Positions 1-8,186 of a DNA stretch of 64,000 bases are shown here, one piece after another. The notes beneath the pieces were generated by a model. The model had not been told where the DNA came from. It made no database searches and saw nothing but the letters and a program-made list of their open reading frames with translations. The position numbers were made by a program, and so were the translations under genes. How positions within the stretch are numbered: the first letter of the stretch is position 1; the number at the start of each line of letters is the position of its first letter. Origin of the DNA: Halonotius sp046719765 (GTDB lineage Archaea > Halobacteriota > Halobacteria > Halobacteriales > Haloferacaceae); NCBI RefSeq assembly GCF_046719765.1, contig NZ_JABEBY010000007.1, forward strand, positions 62,001-126,000, given 5' to 3'.

Positions 1-759
1 GAGCTCCCGATCGAACTGCGGGCCGCCCAGTGAGAGCGCGACGGGGCTGGCACCGCGGCCGAAGTACTCGCGGCCGAACATGCCCCACGAGAAGATCAGT
101 GTCACCACCCCTGTCGCCACCGCGGTACCGACCGCCGCGCCGGCGACGCCCCAGCCGAACCCGAAGATCAGCGTGCCGCTGAGCGCGACGTTCAACACCG
201 CGCCGCCGGCCCGCACCACCATCGGAGTAAAGGTGTCGCTAACGCCGGCGTAGGTGCGGCTGGCGATCATGTTCAGAAACTCGAAGGCGAGTGCGGGTGC
301 GACGATCCCGAGGTAGGTGGTGCCGTAGCCGACCGCCGCAGCGTCGTCGCTCAGGAGCGCGATCAGCGGGTCAGCGAAGGCGACGAAGCCGGCGACCACG
401 GGCACCGCCAACGCGAGGGCGACCCAGACGCTCTGTTTGACCAACAGCGCGGCCCGGGCGGACTCACCGCCGCCGTAGTTCTGGGAGACCAGCCCGACCG
501 TCCCGCCTGCGAGGCCGATGGCGACGAACTTCCCAACCGTCCAGTACGCGCCGGCGAAGGCCAGCCCCGCGACCGCTGGCGCGCCCAACACCGATCCGAC
601 CATCGCAAGGTCGGCGGTCTGTTTCGACATGATGGCGAAGCCGGTGATCACCCGCGGCCAGGCGAGATCGACCGTCGCCGTCAAACGGTCGCGCTCGATG
701 ATCCCCAGCCGGGCCAACAGCGCGGCGAGAACGGCAACCGGGCGGGCGGGATCGACCAT
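1..759 (-). CDS. MATE family efflux transporter (partial, C-terminus outside window)
   Basis: The reverse strand is open from an ATG at 759 to the window edge, giving the first 253 codons. The translation contains several hydrophobic segments and family-typical stretches such as VSQNYGGGE after the second helix and TYAGVSDTFTPM further on, matching the MATE (multi-antimicrobial extrusion, NorM/DinF-like) Na+/H+-coupled exporter fold of 12 membrane helices, of which about half are present here. It diverges from thiE with about 100 bp between starts. The substrate cannot be inferred. Confidence 0.85.
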   Translation of the reverse strand, partial: MVDPARPVAVLAALLARLGIIERDRLTATVDLAWPRVITGFAIMSKQTADLAMVGSVLGAPAVAGLAFAGAYWTVGKFVAIGLAGGTVGLVSQNYGGGESARAALLVKQSVWVALALAVPVVAGFVAFADPLIALLSDDAAAVGYGTTYLGIVAPALAFEFLNMIASRTYAGVSDTFTPMVVRAGGAVLNVALSGTLIFGFGWGVAGAAVGTAVATGVVTLIFSWGMFGREYFGRGASPVALSLGGPQFDREL

Positions 760-827
760 TCGGTCGGGCTTGGTGAGCGGCGGGTTTGCGTCTATTGCTT
801 CGGCGGCGATGAGACGGTCGGGTAATC

Positions 828-840
828 GTAAGTCGCTTAC
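828..840. promoter_or_regulatory. Small palindrome in the thiE promoter region
   Basis: A 5-3-5 inverted repeat (GTAAG-TCG-CTTAC) lies 22 nt before the thiE start and is bracketed by two copies of GGTAATC (821-827 and 850-856). Its place between the divergent MATE and thiE genes suggests an operator, but no factor can be assigned. Confidence 0.3.
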
Positions 841-862
841 CGATCACACGGTAATCACACCC

Positions 863-1531
863 ATGACTCCCGATCAGTGGCGCACCTACCTCGTCACACA
901 GCAGTCGCTTTCTGCGGGCCGATCGACGGAAACCATCGTCGAGGCGGCTATCGAGGGCGGCATCGACGCCGTCCAACTCCGCGAAAAAGACACCTCGGCC
1001 CAACACCGGATCGAACTCGGCGAGCGACTCCGCGAGCTGACGAGCGATGCCGGCGTCGACCTCATCGTCAACGACCGGATCGACATCGCCTACGCGGTCG
1101 GTGCCGACGGCGTCCACCTCGGCCAATCCGACCCATCGGTGTCGACGGCCCGGGAGATCCTCGGCCCGGAGGCGACGATCGGCGTCTCGGTGTCGACGGT
1201 CTCGGAGGCCCGGCTGGCGGCGATCAGCGGCGCGGACTATCTCGGCGTCGGCGCGGTCTACGGCACCGACTCGAAGCCAGACGCCGAGACAGCCGACGAC
1301 GGCCTCGGCGTCGACCAGCTCGCCAAGATCGTCGAGGCGGTGACGATCCCGGTCGTTGCCATCGGCGGGATCACCCCCGAGAACGCGAGCGGCCCGATCC
1401 AAGCCGGCGCGACGAGCGTCGCGGTCATCAGCGCGATCACCGCCGCCGACGATCCGGCGGCTGCCACGCGCGCGCTGCGCGAAGCGGTCGACACCTCGGT
1501 CGAAAACGCAGAGGTGGCTGCCGATGACTGA
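863..1531 (+). CDS. thiE: Thiamine phosphate synthase
   Basis: Joins hydroxymethylpyrimidine diphosphate and thiazole phosphate to give thiamine monophosphate, in the cytoplasm. The 222-residue protein has the TIM-barrel signatures of ThiE: QLREKD (38-43) for the pyrophosphate, VNDRIDIA, GVHLGQSD, the GADYLGVGAVYGT loop and a GGIT phosphate-binding turn near the C-terminus. The ATG at 863 was chosen over a longer upstream open frame because it gives the usual N-terminus and the upstream stretch is antisense to the MATE gene. It overlaps thiM by 8 nt, so the two are translated as one salvage operon. Confidence 0.95.
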   Translation: MTPDQWRTYLVTQQSLSAGRSTETIVEAAIEGGIDAVQLREKDTSAQHRIELGERLRELTSDAGVDLIVNDRIDIAYAVGADGVHLGQSDPSVSTAREILGPEATIGVSVSTVSEARLAAISGADYLGVGAVYGTDSKPDAETADDGLGVDQLAKIVEAVTIPVVAIGGITPENASGPIQAGATSVAVISAITAADDPAAATRALREAVDTSVENAEVAADD

Positions 1532-2354
1532 CGTGTCGCCGGACGCCCTCGCCGAGTCGCTGTCGACGCTGCGGGCAACCGAGCCGCTGATCCAACACCT
1601 CACCAACCGGGTGACGATCAACGATGTGGCCAACAGCACCCTCCATTGGGGCGCGCTGCCGGTGATGGCCGACGGGCCGAACGACGGCCCGGAGATGGCC
1701 CACGGCGCGAGCGCGGTGCTGCTCAACACGGGCCAGGTCAACGACTCGCTGAGCGAAGCGATCTACGAGACCGGACTCGCGGCCAACGAACTCGGCGTCC
1801 CGGTTGTGCTCGACCCGGTTGGGATGGGGTCGACGCCGACGCGCAACGAACTCGTTGAGCGACTGCTCGCCGACGTTGAGTTCGCGGCGATCAAGGGCAA
1901 CTACGGTGAGATCACCGCCCTCGCCGGCGCGGAAGCCGAGGTGCGCGGCGTCGAATCCGTCGGCGAGTACGACGAGATCGAACAGACGGCACAGGCGGTC
2001 GCCGAATCGGCCGACACCGTCGTCGTCGCCTCCGGCGAGACCGACATCGTCGCCACAGCCGACGCCGCCTACCGCGTCGATGCCGGCCACGAGATGATGG
2101 GCGAGGTTGTCGGTACGGGCTGTATCCTCGGCGGCGCGGTCGCCACCTTCTGTGGCGGCGTCGACGACACGCTGACGGCCGCGTTGCACGCGACACTGGC
2201 CTTCGGGCTGGTCGGCGAGCGCGCAGCCGACAGCGAGTACAGCGGGCCAGCAAGCTACCACACGAACCTTCTCGACGGGATCTGGAATCTCACACCTGAG
2301 GCCGCCAGCGACCTCGATGTCGACCTCGATGAGCGCGTCGAACGCATTGAGTAA
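1524..2354 (+). CDS. thiM: Hydroxyethylthiazole kinase
   Basis: Phosphorylates 4-methyl-5-(2-hydroxyethyl)thiazole so that the neighbouring ThiE can use it; together they form the thiazole salvage branch of thiamine synthesis. The 276-residue ribokinase-like protein shows HLTNRVTINDVAN near the N-terminus, VLDPVGMGS, the KGNYGEI strand and the anion-hole loop GTGC typical of ThiM. The start ATG lies inside the end of thiE (ATGACTGA overlap), implying translational coupling. An upstream extension of the frame exists but is only the thiE shadow. Confidence 0.95.
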   Translation: MTDVSPDALAESLSTLRATEPLIQHLTNRVTINDVANSTLHWGALPVMADGPNDGPEMAHGASAVLLNTGQVNDSLSEAIYETGLAANELGVPVVLDPVGMGSTPTRNELVERLLADVEFAAIKGNYGEITALAGAEAEVRGVESVGEYDEIEQTAQAVAESADTVVVASGETDIVATADAAYRVDAGHEMMGEVVGTGCILGGAVATFCGGVDDTLTAALHATLAFGLVGERAADSEYSGPASYHTNLLDGIWNLTPEAASDLDVDLDERVERIE

Positions 2355-2413
2355 GCCGCGGAGTGCACGCCGATCGGAGTAAGGGCTAACCCCCGCCGGC
2401 GGCAAGCCACTGT

Positions 2414-3397
2414 ATGCCCACCGCCGACGCCACAGGCGACACCGAACCGAGCGACGCCGACCTCCGTGAGGCCGCCAAGACCGCCCTCACCCAGTGTCTC
2501 AACCTCGGGAGCGAGGAGACCTGCCTGATCGTCACCGACGACAAACGAAAGCGAATCGGCGAGACACTCTATGCGGAAGCCAGCGCGATCACCGACGATC
2601 CGGTGATCGTCCGCTACCCACCCGGCCCCCAACACGGCGCGGAGCCACCCGAACCCGTCGCCGCCGCCCTCAACGCAGCCGACGTGTTTCTCGCCCCGAC
2701 GACGAAAAGCATCAGCCACACCCGCGCCCGCGGTGACGCCTGCGAGAACGGTGCCCGCGGTGCGACCCTCCCAGGGATCACAGAATCGGTGTTCGTCACC
2801 GGCCTCGATGCCGACTACGAGGCGATCGCAGCCCACAGCGAGAGCCTCCACGAACAGGTCACAGATGCCGACGAGATCCGCGTCACCTCGCCGCAGGGCA
2901 CCGACATCACCGTCGAGATCGGTGACCGCGAGTGGCTACTCGACACCGGGATCGTCCACGACGACGGCGGCTTCTCGAACCTGCCGGCCGGCGAGATCTT
3001 CGTCAGCCCCGAAAGCGCGACCGGCACCTACGTCGTCGACGGAACGATGCGACCCCACGGCCTGCTCGATGAGGGCCAGCAACTCACCTTCGAGGTCGAA
3101 GACGGCTATGTGACCGAGATCAGCGACGACGAGATCCGGAGCCAGATCGAAACCGCCGCCGAAGAAGTCGGCCGCGACGCCTACAACCTCGCGGAGTTGG
3201 GCATCGGCACCAACGTCGGCGTCGACGAACTCGTCGGCTCGGTGCTGCTCGACGAGAAAGCCGCCGGCACCGTCCATCTCGCCATCGGTGACAACGCTGC
3301 CATCGGCGGCGAGACCGACGCGCCGCTGCATCTCGACGGTATCCTCCGGGAGCCGACCGTCTACGCCGACGGCGAGGAGATCGAGTTGCCGGCCTGA
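2414..3397 (+). CDS. Aminopeptidase, M29-like (leucyl aminopeptidase family)
   Basis: A 327-residue protein with hallmarks of the AmpS/PepS (M29) metallo-aminopeptidases: an early lid region with HTRARGDACENGARG, then FSNLPAGEIFVSP, a strand YVVDGTM, ELGIGTN and the C-terminal block HLAIGDN...IGG...LHLDGIL. It is shorter than bacterial M29 enzymes (about 400 residues), as usual for haloarchaeal homologues. Predicted cytoplasmic. Metal ligands and substrate preference were not assigned residue by residue. It stands alone between thiM (59 nt away) and the creatininase-family gene (44 nt away). Confidence 0.75.
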   Translation: MPTADATGDTEPSDADLREAAKTALTQCLNLGSEETCLIVTDDKRKRIGETLYAEASAITDDPVIVRYPPGPQHGAEPPEPVAAALNAADVFLAPTTKSISHTRARGDACENGARGATLPGITESVFVTGLDADYEAIAAHSESLHEQVTDADEIRVTSPQGTDITVEIGDREWLLDTGIVHDDGGFSNLPAGEIFVSPESATGTYVVDGTMRPHGLLDEGQQLTFEVEDGYVTEISDDEIRSQIETAAEEVGRDAYNLAELGIGTNVGVDELVGSVLLDEKAAGTVHLAIGDNAAIGGETDAPLHLDGILREPTVYADGEEIELPA

Positions 3398-3441
3398 GAA
3401 CCGAGCGGGGCGTTCAAGAACCACCGGCCCACACACCCGGT

Positions 3442-4170
3442 ATGCAGCTTTCGGAGGCAACGTGGCCCGAGATACAGGAGTGTGAAAGCGACCTCGCGGT
3501 GCTCCCGACCGGGAGTACCGAACAGCACGGCCCCCACGCCCCGCTCGGCACCGACGCCAAAACTGCCGCCGCTGTCGCCGAAACCGGCGTTGAAGCCTAC
3601 CGCAAGCGAACCGGCGCTGACGTGCCGATCGCGCCGGCGATCCCGGTCGGCGTCGCCGCCGAACACCGCGCCTTCGATGGGACGCTGTGGGTCAGCCCCG
3701 ATACCTTTCGGGCGTATGTTCGAGAGACCGTCGCCAGCCTCGCCCATCACGGCTTCGACCGCGTCGTCATCGTCAACGGCCACGGCGGCAACACCGACGC
3801 GCTCCGGGAGATAACGGGCACAATTTCACGCGAGGACGCGGCCTACGCGGTCGCGTTCACCTGGTTCGACAGTATCGACACCGAAGAAGAAATGGGCCAC
3901 GCTGGCCCCGTCGAAACAAGCCTCCTCTCTCACATCGACGACGACGCGATCCGCGAAGAGAAACTAGATACCGCCCGCGAGGAAGCAAGCGAGGGGTGGG
4001 GCGAGTGGGTCGCCGGCGTCAACCTCGCACACGACAGCGACGAGTTCACCGACAACGGCGTTGTTGGTGATCCAACCGCGGCGACGGCCGATCTCGGCGA
4101 ACGACTCCTTGCCCGCAGCGGCGAGAGGCTAGCCGATCTGTTGGCTGCTGTCGACAGCCGCGACCGCTAA
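3442..4170 (+). CDS. Creatininase family protein (possible ArfB-type formamide hydrolase)
   Basis: A 242-residue creatininase-fold amidohydrolase. The metal-binding signature is visible as STEQHGPHAPLGTD near residues 24-38, followed by VNGHGGN around 113-119 and GHAGPVETS further on, giving the usual Glu/His/Asp ligands. In archaea this family includes ArfB, which deformylates an intermediate of F420 and riboflavin synthesis. That role is plausible for a halophile but is not proved by context: no other F420 or riboflavin genes are nearby. Confidence 0.75.
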   Translation: MQLSEATWPEIQECESDLAVLPTGSTEQHGPHAPLGTDAKTAAAVAETGVEAYRKRTGADVPIAPAIPVGVAAEHRAFDGTLWVSPDTFRAYVRETVASLAHHGFDRVVIVNGHGGNTDALREITGTISREDAAYAVAFTWFDSIDTEEEMGHAGPVETSLLSHIDDDAIREEKLDTAREEASEGWGEWVAGVNLAHDSDEFTDNGVVGDPTAATADLGERLLARSGERLADLLAAVDSRDR

Positions 4171-4203
4171 CGAGAACGGCCGTCGACAGCACGGGGTGTT
4201 GGC

Positions 4204-4620
4204 TCAGTCGTCGCTGTCATCGCCGGCGTCGTCGTGGGCATCCTGGAGGGAACCCCGGAGCTGCGGGACGGTGCCGGTGAGCTCGCCCACGTCGTCGTGG
4301 GCGGCCTCAATAGTTTCCAGCAGTTCCTCGATGGCGTCGATGTCGGCCTCCAGATCCTCGGCGTCCTCGAAGGCGTCGGCGCGTTCGCCGAGGGTGTACC
4401 ACTTCTTTGCTTGGCGGAGGTGTTCCGGTGCCTCGCCGACATCGAGGGCGGATTTCAGCCCGTTGAGCACGCCGAGGACGTTGTCGGCGTCGGTCTCCCA
4501 GATATCGTCGGCCGTCGGCAGGGCCTCACGGGCCGCCGACAGATGCTGTTCGACATCCTCCCGTGTCTCCGCGGCGGCCTCGCCGAACAGCTCGTCGTCA
4601 TCGAAGGTGGCTTGACTCAT
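4204..4620 (-). CDS. Haloarchaeal conserved acidic helical protein (DUF5790-like)
   Basis: A 138-residue, highly acidic, helix-forming protein without membrane segments. It begins MSQATFDDDELFGEAAAE and has a C-terminal heptad-like stretch that could form a short coiled coil before an Asp-rich tail. It resembles a haloarchaea-restricted family I associate with DUF5790; no biochemical function is known to me. It is convergent with the creatininase-family gene (33 nt between stops) and lies upstream of mptD on the opposite side of a short gap. Confidence 0.7.
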   Translation of the reverse strand: MSQATFDDDELFGEAAAETREDVEQHLSAAREALPTADDIWETDADNVLGVLNGLKSALDVGEAPEHLRQAKKWYTLGERADAFEDAEDLEADIDAIEELLETIEAAHDDVGELTGTVPQLRGSLQDAHDDAGDDSDD

Positions 4621-4691
4621 AGTTCATGCTAGGTGCGGGGGCGGTTAAAAACGAGCCCGAAAGTGAAAGTGAAATCCGCCGTGCTGTCGGC

Positions 4692-5042
4692 TCACTCGCC
4701 GGCTTCGTCGACGGCGACCAGCTTCATCAGCGGGTAGCCATCCTCCATCTCCATGCGCGTCCGGGCGGTCACACCCTCGTACTCGATCCGCATCTCGACG
4801 GTCATCAGGCTCCCGGTCAGCTCGGTGTACCCGCTGTCGTGGTCGGTGGCGTCGGCAACGCGGTCGTCGTCGATGGCGACGGAGACCGACTCACAAAAGG
4901 GTTGATTCTCGATGGCCTCGGCCATCGCCGTCTCCAAGCTTCGGGTGCTGGCGGGGCTGACGGGCGTGCCGGCGAACTGGTGGTACAGCGAGCCGAATTT
5001 GATACCGGCCTCGAAACACGCCTGCTCGGTGTCGGTGGGCAT
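4692..5042 (-). CDS. mptD: Archaeal dihydroneopterin aldolase
   Basis: MptD-type (DUF381) aldolase, which cleaves 7,8-dihydroneopterin to 6-hydroxymethyl-dihydropterin plus glycolaldehyde for archaeal pterin or folate synthesis. The 116-residue frame starts at MPTDTEQACFEAGIKFG and contains YHQFAGTPVSP and the C-terminal block RMEMEDGYPLMKL typical of this family. The frame remains open upstream, but the ATG at 5042 matches the family N-terminus and sits at a sensible distance from the divergent azf gene. Confidence 0.85.
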   Translation of the reverse strand: MPTDTEQACFEAGIKFGSLYHQFAGTPVSPASTRSLETAMAEAIENQPFCESVSVAIDDDRVADATDHDSGYTELTGSLMTVEMRIEYEGVTARTRMEMEDGYPLMKLVAVDEAGE

Positions 5043-5184
5043 ACCGCAACCACGGTTGGCGGCGGCTAAGGCGTGTCGACTCGGTGGGGCGACGACGCCG
5101 ACGGGGCTGCAAACGCTAACAATCACCATGAAATCGGCACGGAACCGCGCGTTACTTACGCGTCGTCCTCCCTTTGCCGAATGA

Positions 5185-5979
5185 ATGGCGCGATCTGTGC
5201 TGCTGACTGGGGCCGGCGGTCGTGTCGGGCAGGCCATCCTCCGGAATATCGGCGCCGACTACGACTGGCGGCTGTTGGATCGTGAGCCGCTTCCGGCGGC
5301 GAAACTCCCCGATGGGGTGGACAACAGCGATGTCTACGTCGCCGACGTGACCAACCGGGAGGCGGTGCGCAACGCCGCCGAAGGCTGTGCGGTCATCATC
5401 CATCTCGCCGGCGACCCGCGACCGAACGCCCCCTGGGAGAGCGTCCTCCACAACAACATCGATGGCACCCAATCGGTACTGCAGACCGCCGTCGATGTCG
5501 GCGTCGAGAAGGTCGCCTTCGCCTCCTCGAACCACGCGGTCGGCAACTACGAAACCGACGCAAAAAAGCCCGACCTCTACCGCACCGACGACGACTTTCT
5601 CCTTGACGGCACCGAACTCCAGCGACCCAGCAACCTCTATGGCGTCTCGAAGGCCGCCGGCGAAACGCTGGGGCGGTACTACCACGACGAACACGACCTC
5701 TCGATCGTCTGTGTCCGGATCGGGAATCTCACCGAGGGCCATCCACCACGCAACTACGAGCGTGGCCAGGCGATGTGGCTCTCCTACCGGGATTGTGCGC
5801 ATCTCTTCGAGCGATCTATCATCGCCGACTACGGCTTTGAGATCGTCTACGGCATCTCCGACAACGACCGCAAATACTACTCCATCGAGAACACCCGGCG
5901 CGTGCTTGACTACGAGCCGACGGACAACTCCGCGGAGTACCACCTCGACGGCACACCGAAAGACGAATCGGAGGCGTAG
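5185..5979 (+). CDS. azf: NAD-dependent glucose-6-phosphate dehydrogenase (archaeal zwischenferment type)
   Basis: An extended short-chain dehydrogenase of 264 residues. The N-terminal Rossmann motif GAGGRVGQA binds NAD, a DVTN acidic loop follows the second strand, and the catalytic YxxxK is in LYGVSKAAGE. The whole layout, including LLDREPLP, HLAGDPRP and RGQAMWLSYRDCAHLF, matches the Haloferax volcanii Azf enzyme of the oxidative pentose phosphate pathway rather than a generic epimerase. The assignment rests on remembered similarity; other sugar dehydrogenases of this subfamily are the alternative. It diverges from mptD. Confidence 0.75.
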   Translation: MARSVLLTGAGGRVGQAILRNIGADYDWRLLDREPLPAAKLPDGVDNSDVYVADVTNREAVRNAAEGCAVIIHLAGDPRPNAPWESVLHNNIDGTQSVLQTAVDVGVEKVAFASSNHAVGNYETDAKKPDLYRTDDDFLLDGTELQRPSNLYGVSKAAGETLGRYYHDEHDLSIVCVRIGNLTEGHPPRNYERGQAMWLSYRDCAHLFERSIIADYGFEIVYGISDNDRKYYSIENTRRVLDYEPTDNSAEYHLDGTPKDESEA

Positions 5980-6108
5980 CCGACAGCGCGTCGCCAACCG
6001 TACGGAACAGCCCGATGATACGGCAGCAGCTCCATACTGTAGCCACCGGCGAGACAAAGCGCGCAGTGACGTGGCTCTCGACACGAGGTGGCTGGCTCCG
6101 GTAATAAT

Positions 6109-6130
6109 GGGTAGGGGGATAAGGGGGGGG
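6109..6130 (+). other. G-tract cluster (possible G-quadruplex)
   Basis: Three runs of 3, 5 and 8 guanines are separated by 2 and 4 nt on the plus strand, enough for an intramolecular quadruplex. It lies 20 nt before the inverted-repeat element. Confidence 0.45.
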
Positions 6131-6149
6131 TCAGCGAATCAAGGCTGAG

Positions 6150-6498
6150 TGGTGCCTCGATTCTCAGTGTTGAACATGGTACCCGTCTGCAGTGATACCA
6201 CCATTCACAGACGGTACCTAAACGCAACTGGGGGAATACTAATAAAAATACTGACCCCAGAATCAATTCTAATAACTGGAGGTGGTCATATCGTTGGATA
6301 CGTGATGGGATCCGCCACGCTGAGCGCGCCGCTCGAAACTGCGGCAACCGCACGCGACACGCCTGCGGTGATCGATCGGCGATAGAAAAAGACCCGGAAA
6401 GGTCGGTCAGGTAGGGTGTGCAGGCAAGAGTAGCCGTCTGGTGTCAACAGTCAGGCGTACCATGTTCAACACTGAGAACCGAGACACCAGACGGTACC
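6150..6498. repeat. Inverted pair of palindromic elements (MITE-like or structured RNA)
   Basis: The left copy core (6150-6182) and right copy core (6457-6489) are 33-bp inverted repeats with two mismatches, sharing an exact 22-bp core on opposite strands. Each copy also contains its own hairpin: GGTACCCGTCTG at 6178-6189 against CAGACGGTACC at 6209-6219 on the left, and CCGTCTGGTGTC at 6434-6445 against GACACCAGACGG at 6483-6494 on the right. About 235 bp of AT-richer DNA separates the copies. There is no transposase gene and no clear target-site duplication. Confidence 0.65.
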
Positions 6499-6550
6499 AA
6501 CTGTTTGTGTGCTGGGGATAATAAAGATACCGGCTGGGTGGGTGATCGGA

Positions 6551-7252
6551 CTACTCGTCGGCGGTGGCGGCTGCGGCGTCGGCAGCGGCGTCGGCCTCCG
6601 CGGCGGCCGCAGCCTCCTCGGCCTCGGCTTCCTCTTTCTTTTCTTTGATCTTTTTCATCCGGAAGATCTCCTCGCGTTCCTGCTCTTCGAGTTTCTGTTC
6701 GATATACTCCTGGTTCTCATAGAGATCGGGAAGCAGCTTGAACTCAAGGGCGTTAACACGGCGTTTGGTGGTTTCGATCTCCGTCAGCATCTTTTTCATC
6801 GCCGTTTCGACCTCGGCGGCGAGGATGATCGTCTCCAGCAGTTCCTCGTAGGCATCGGCGGCCTCGTCGATGCGGGCCGAGGAGCCGAGCAGCCCGTAGC
6901 CGCGCTCGTCGAGGGATTTTTTCACCTTCGAGGATTCGATCTGCGGGACAACAACGCCCATGATATTTTTCGATTGGATCGTGATCTCCGGGTGTTCCTT
7001 CAGCGCGGCGGCCGCCCCACGCACCGCCACGTCGCCCTCCATCGCCCGCGCCATGTTGAGCGTGCGCTGGGCGGTTTCGTAATCCGCGCTCAGATCGCTG
7101 CGTACGTCCTGGGCCTGATCGAGGATATCCATGAACTCCATGATCAGCCCGTCGCGCTTCTGTTCGAGCGTGTCGTGGCCGCGCTCGGAGAGCTCGATGC
7201 GATCCTCGATCGCCATCAGGTTCTTGCGTGTCGGTTTTACGTCCTCAGCCAT
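6551..7252 (-). CDS. atpD: A-type ATP synthase subunit D
   Basis: Central-stalk subunit that rotates inside the A3B3 head and couples ion flow to ATP synthesis. The 233-residue sequence starts MAEDVKPTRKNLMAIEDRI and has the two long coiled-coil helices of the family, with the middle QSKNIMGVVVPQIE segment and LKLLP-like FKLLPDLYEN near residue 180. The C-terminus is an unusually Ala/Glu-rich tail. Other A-ATPase subunits are absent from the window, so the gene is split from the main operon or ends it elsewhere. It follows bop on the same strand after 88 nt. Confidence 0.95.
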   Translation of the reverse strand: MAEDVKPTRKNLMAIEDRIELSERGHDTLEQKRDGLIMEFMDILDQAQDVRSDLSADYETAQRTLNMARAMEGDVAVRGAAAALKEHPEITIQSKNIMGVVVPQIESSKVKKSLDERGYGLLGSSARIDEAADAYEELLETIILAAEVETAMKKMLTEIETTKRRVNALEFKLLPDLYENQEYIEQKLEEQEREEIFRMKKIKEKKEEAEAEEAAAAAEADAAADAAAATADE

Positions 7253-7340
7253 CGCTTACCGGACTGTTGGCGGCCACGGTGTTAATCCTTTCAGTTCGCT
7301 CGAAAAAATGAGCCGCAGGTTCGGTTCGACGCGATGTCGA

Positions 7341-8087
7341 TCAGTCGGCCGGCTGAGCACTGCCCGCGCTCGCACCGCTGCCGACAGATTTCAGCACGTC
7401 GTGGTTCTGCAGGAGGTACGCGCCGTATCCGACCTTTGCCGTCAGGTCAAGCACCATGAAGGCAGCCGTCTCGGTGTACAGCGGAATGAACTCGAGGGTG
7501 CCCTCGGTGCCGAGGATCCAGACGACCGGGTAGGCCAGCCACAGCACGATCAGGACGTTTTTCAGCGTGTTCGTCAGGCTGCGGGCCGCATCGGACTGGT
7601 TTGCTGCCGCCTCTTTCAGCGTGCCAACAAGCACGTACAGGAGGACGAGCAGTGCAGCCGTGCTGATGCCCCACCAGGCGATCCGGTAGACCGGTTGGGC
7701 GGCGAACGCGCCGATAAGCCCGGTTGCGATCATGAACACGTCGAGGCCGATCAACGTGTAAATCGTCTCGCGGTCAGCGTTAGCCAGCAACGCGATGTCC
7801 AACAGGAGCAACGGTGTGGTGAACAGCCAGTCGGCGTATCGCGCCCAATAGATGGGCAGCTCTTCGCCGCCTGAAAGCGTCACATTCGCCACACCGAACC
7901 CGGTTGCCATCGAGAAGTACATGCTGAACGCGATGGTTGTGACGAAGATGTTGATCGCATAGAACTGCTTCAGTTTCGTGTCTTTAACCCCCCACCCTCG
8001 GCCAAGGAAATACAGTAGTCCGAGGGCCATCCCTGCGGTGCCGATCCAAAGGAACAATCCTTCTGATCCTGGTGTGTATCCAACCAT
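7341..8087 (-). CDS. bop: Bacteriorhodopsin (light-driven proton pump)
   Basis: A seven-helix microbial rhodopsin of 248 residues. Helix C reads ARYADWLFTTPLLLLD, with Arg83, the proton acceptor Asp86 and the donor Asp97. The release-site glutamates are Glu195 (GTEG) and Glu206 (YTE), the counterion is Asp214 and the Schiff-base lysine is Lys218. All pump residues of Halobacterium bacteriorhodopsin are therefore present, and Leu94 suggests green-light tuning. The start at 8087 is preferred over an upstream ATG at 8126 because a TATA box at 8113-8120 would start transcription near 8090. No carotenoid or bop-regulator genes are adjacent. Confidence 0.93.
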   Translation of the reverse strand: MVGYTPGSEGLFLWIGTAGMALGLLYFLGRGWGVKDTKLKQFYAINIFVTTIAFSMYFSMATGFGVANVTLSGGEELPIYWARYADWLFTTPLLLLDIALLANADRETIYTLIGLDVFMIATGLIGAFAAQPVYRIAWWGISTAALLVLLYVLVGTLKEAAANQSDAARSLTNTLKNVLIVLWLAYPVVWILGTEGTLEFIPLYTETAAFMVLDLTAKVGYGAYLLQNHDVLKSVGSGASAGSAQPAD

Positions 8088-8112
8088 AATCCATACTATG
8101 TTATGTGGCGAG

Positions 8113-8120
8113 TATATAAA
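8113..8120 (-). promoter_or_regulatory. TATA box of bop
   Basis: TTTATATA on the minus strand lies about 27-30 nt upstream of the bop ATG at 8087, giving a leaderless or nearly leaderless transcript, as is usual in haloarchaea. It also rules out the longer reading frame as the main product. Confidence 0.7.
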
Positions 8121-8186
8121 AAGCAACTACCAGACTGGTTAGGTTGAATCGGCACCCATGGGGCTGGTGACCACACCGGCATGCGA

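Larger units (their letters stand above)
5980..6550. other. 571-bp intergenic region between convergent azf and atpD
   Basis: No convincing gene. It holds a G-rich run (6109-6130), an AT-richer core around 6225-6300, and two inverted copies of a palindromic element (6150-6219 and 6433-6498). The small open frames here lack coding-type third-position bias. Confidence 0.6.

Noticed and set aside
760..862. TPP riboswitch upstream of thiE
   Set aside because: The CUGAGA and GAUGA-type conserved blocks of the THI element are not present; only a short palindrome and repeated GGTAATC are seen.
6149..6385. 78-codon open frame in the azf-atpD gap
   Set aside because: Starts with GTG inside the inverted repeat, weak codon bias, and no ribosome or promoter signal; could not be supported.
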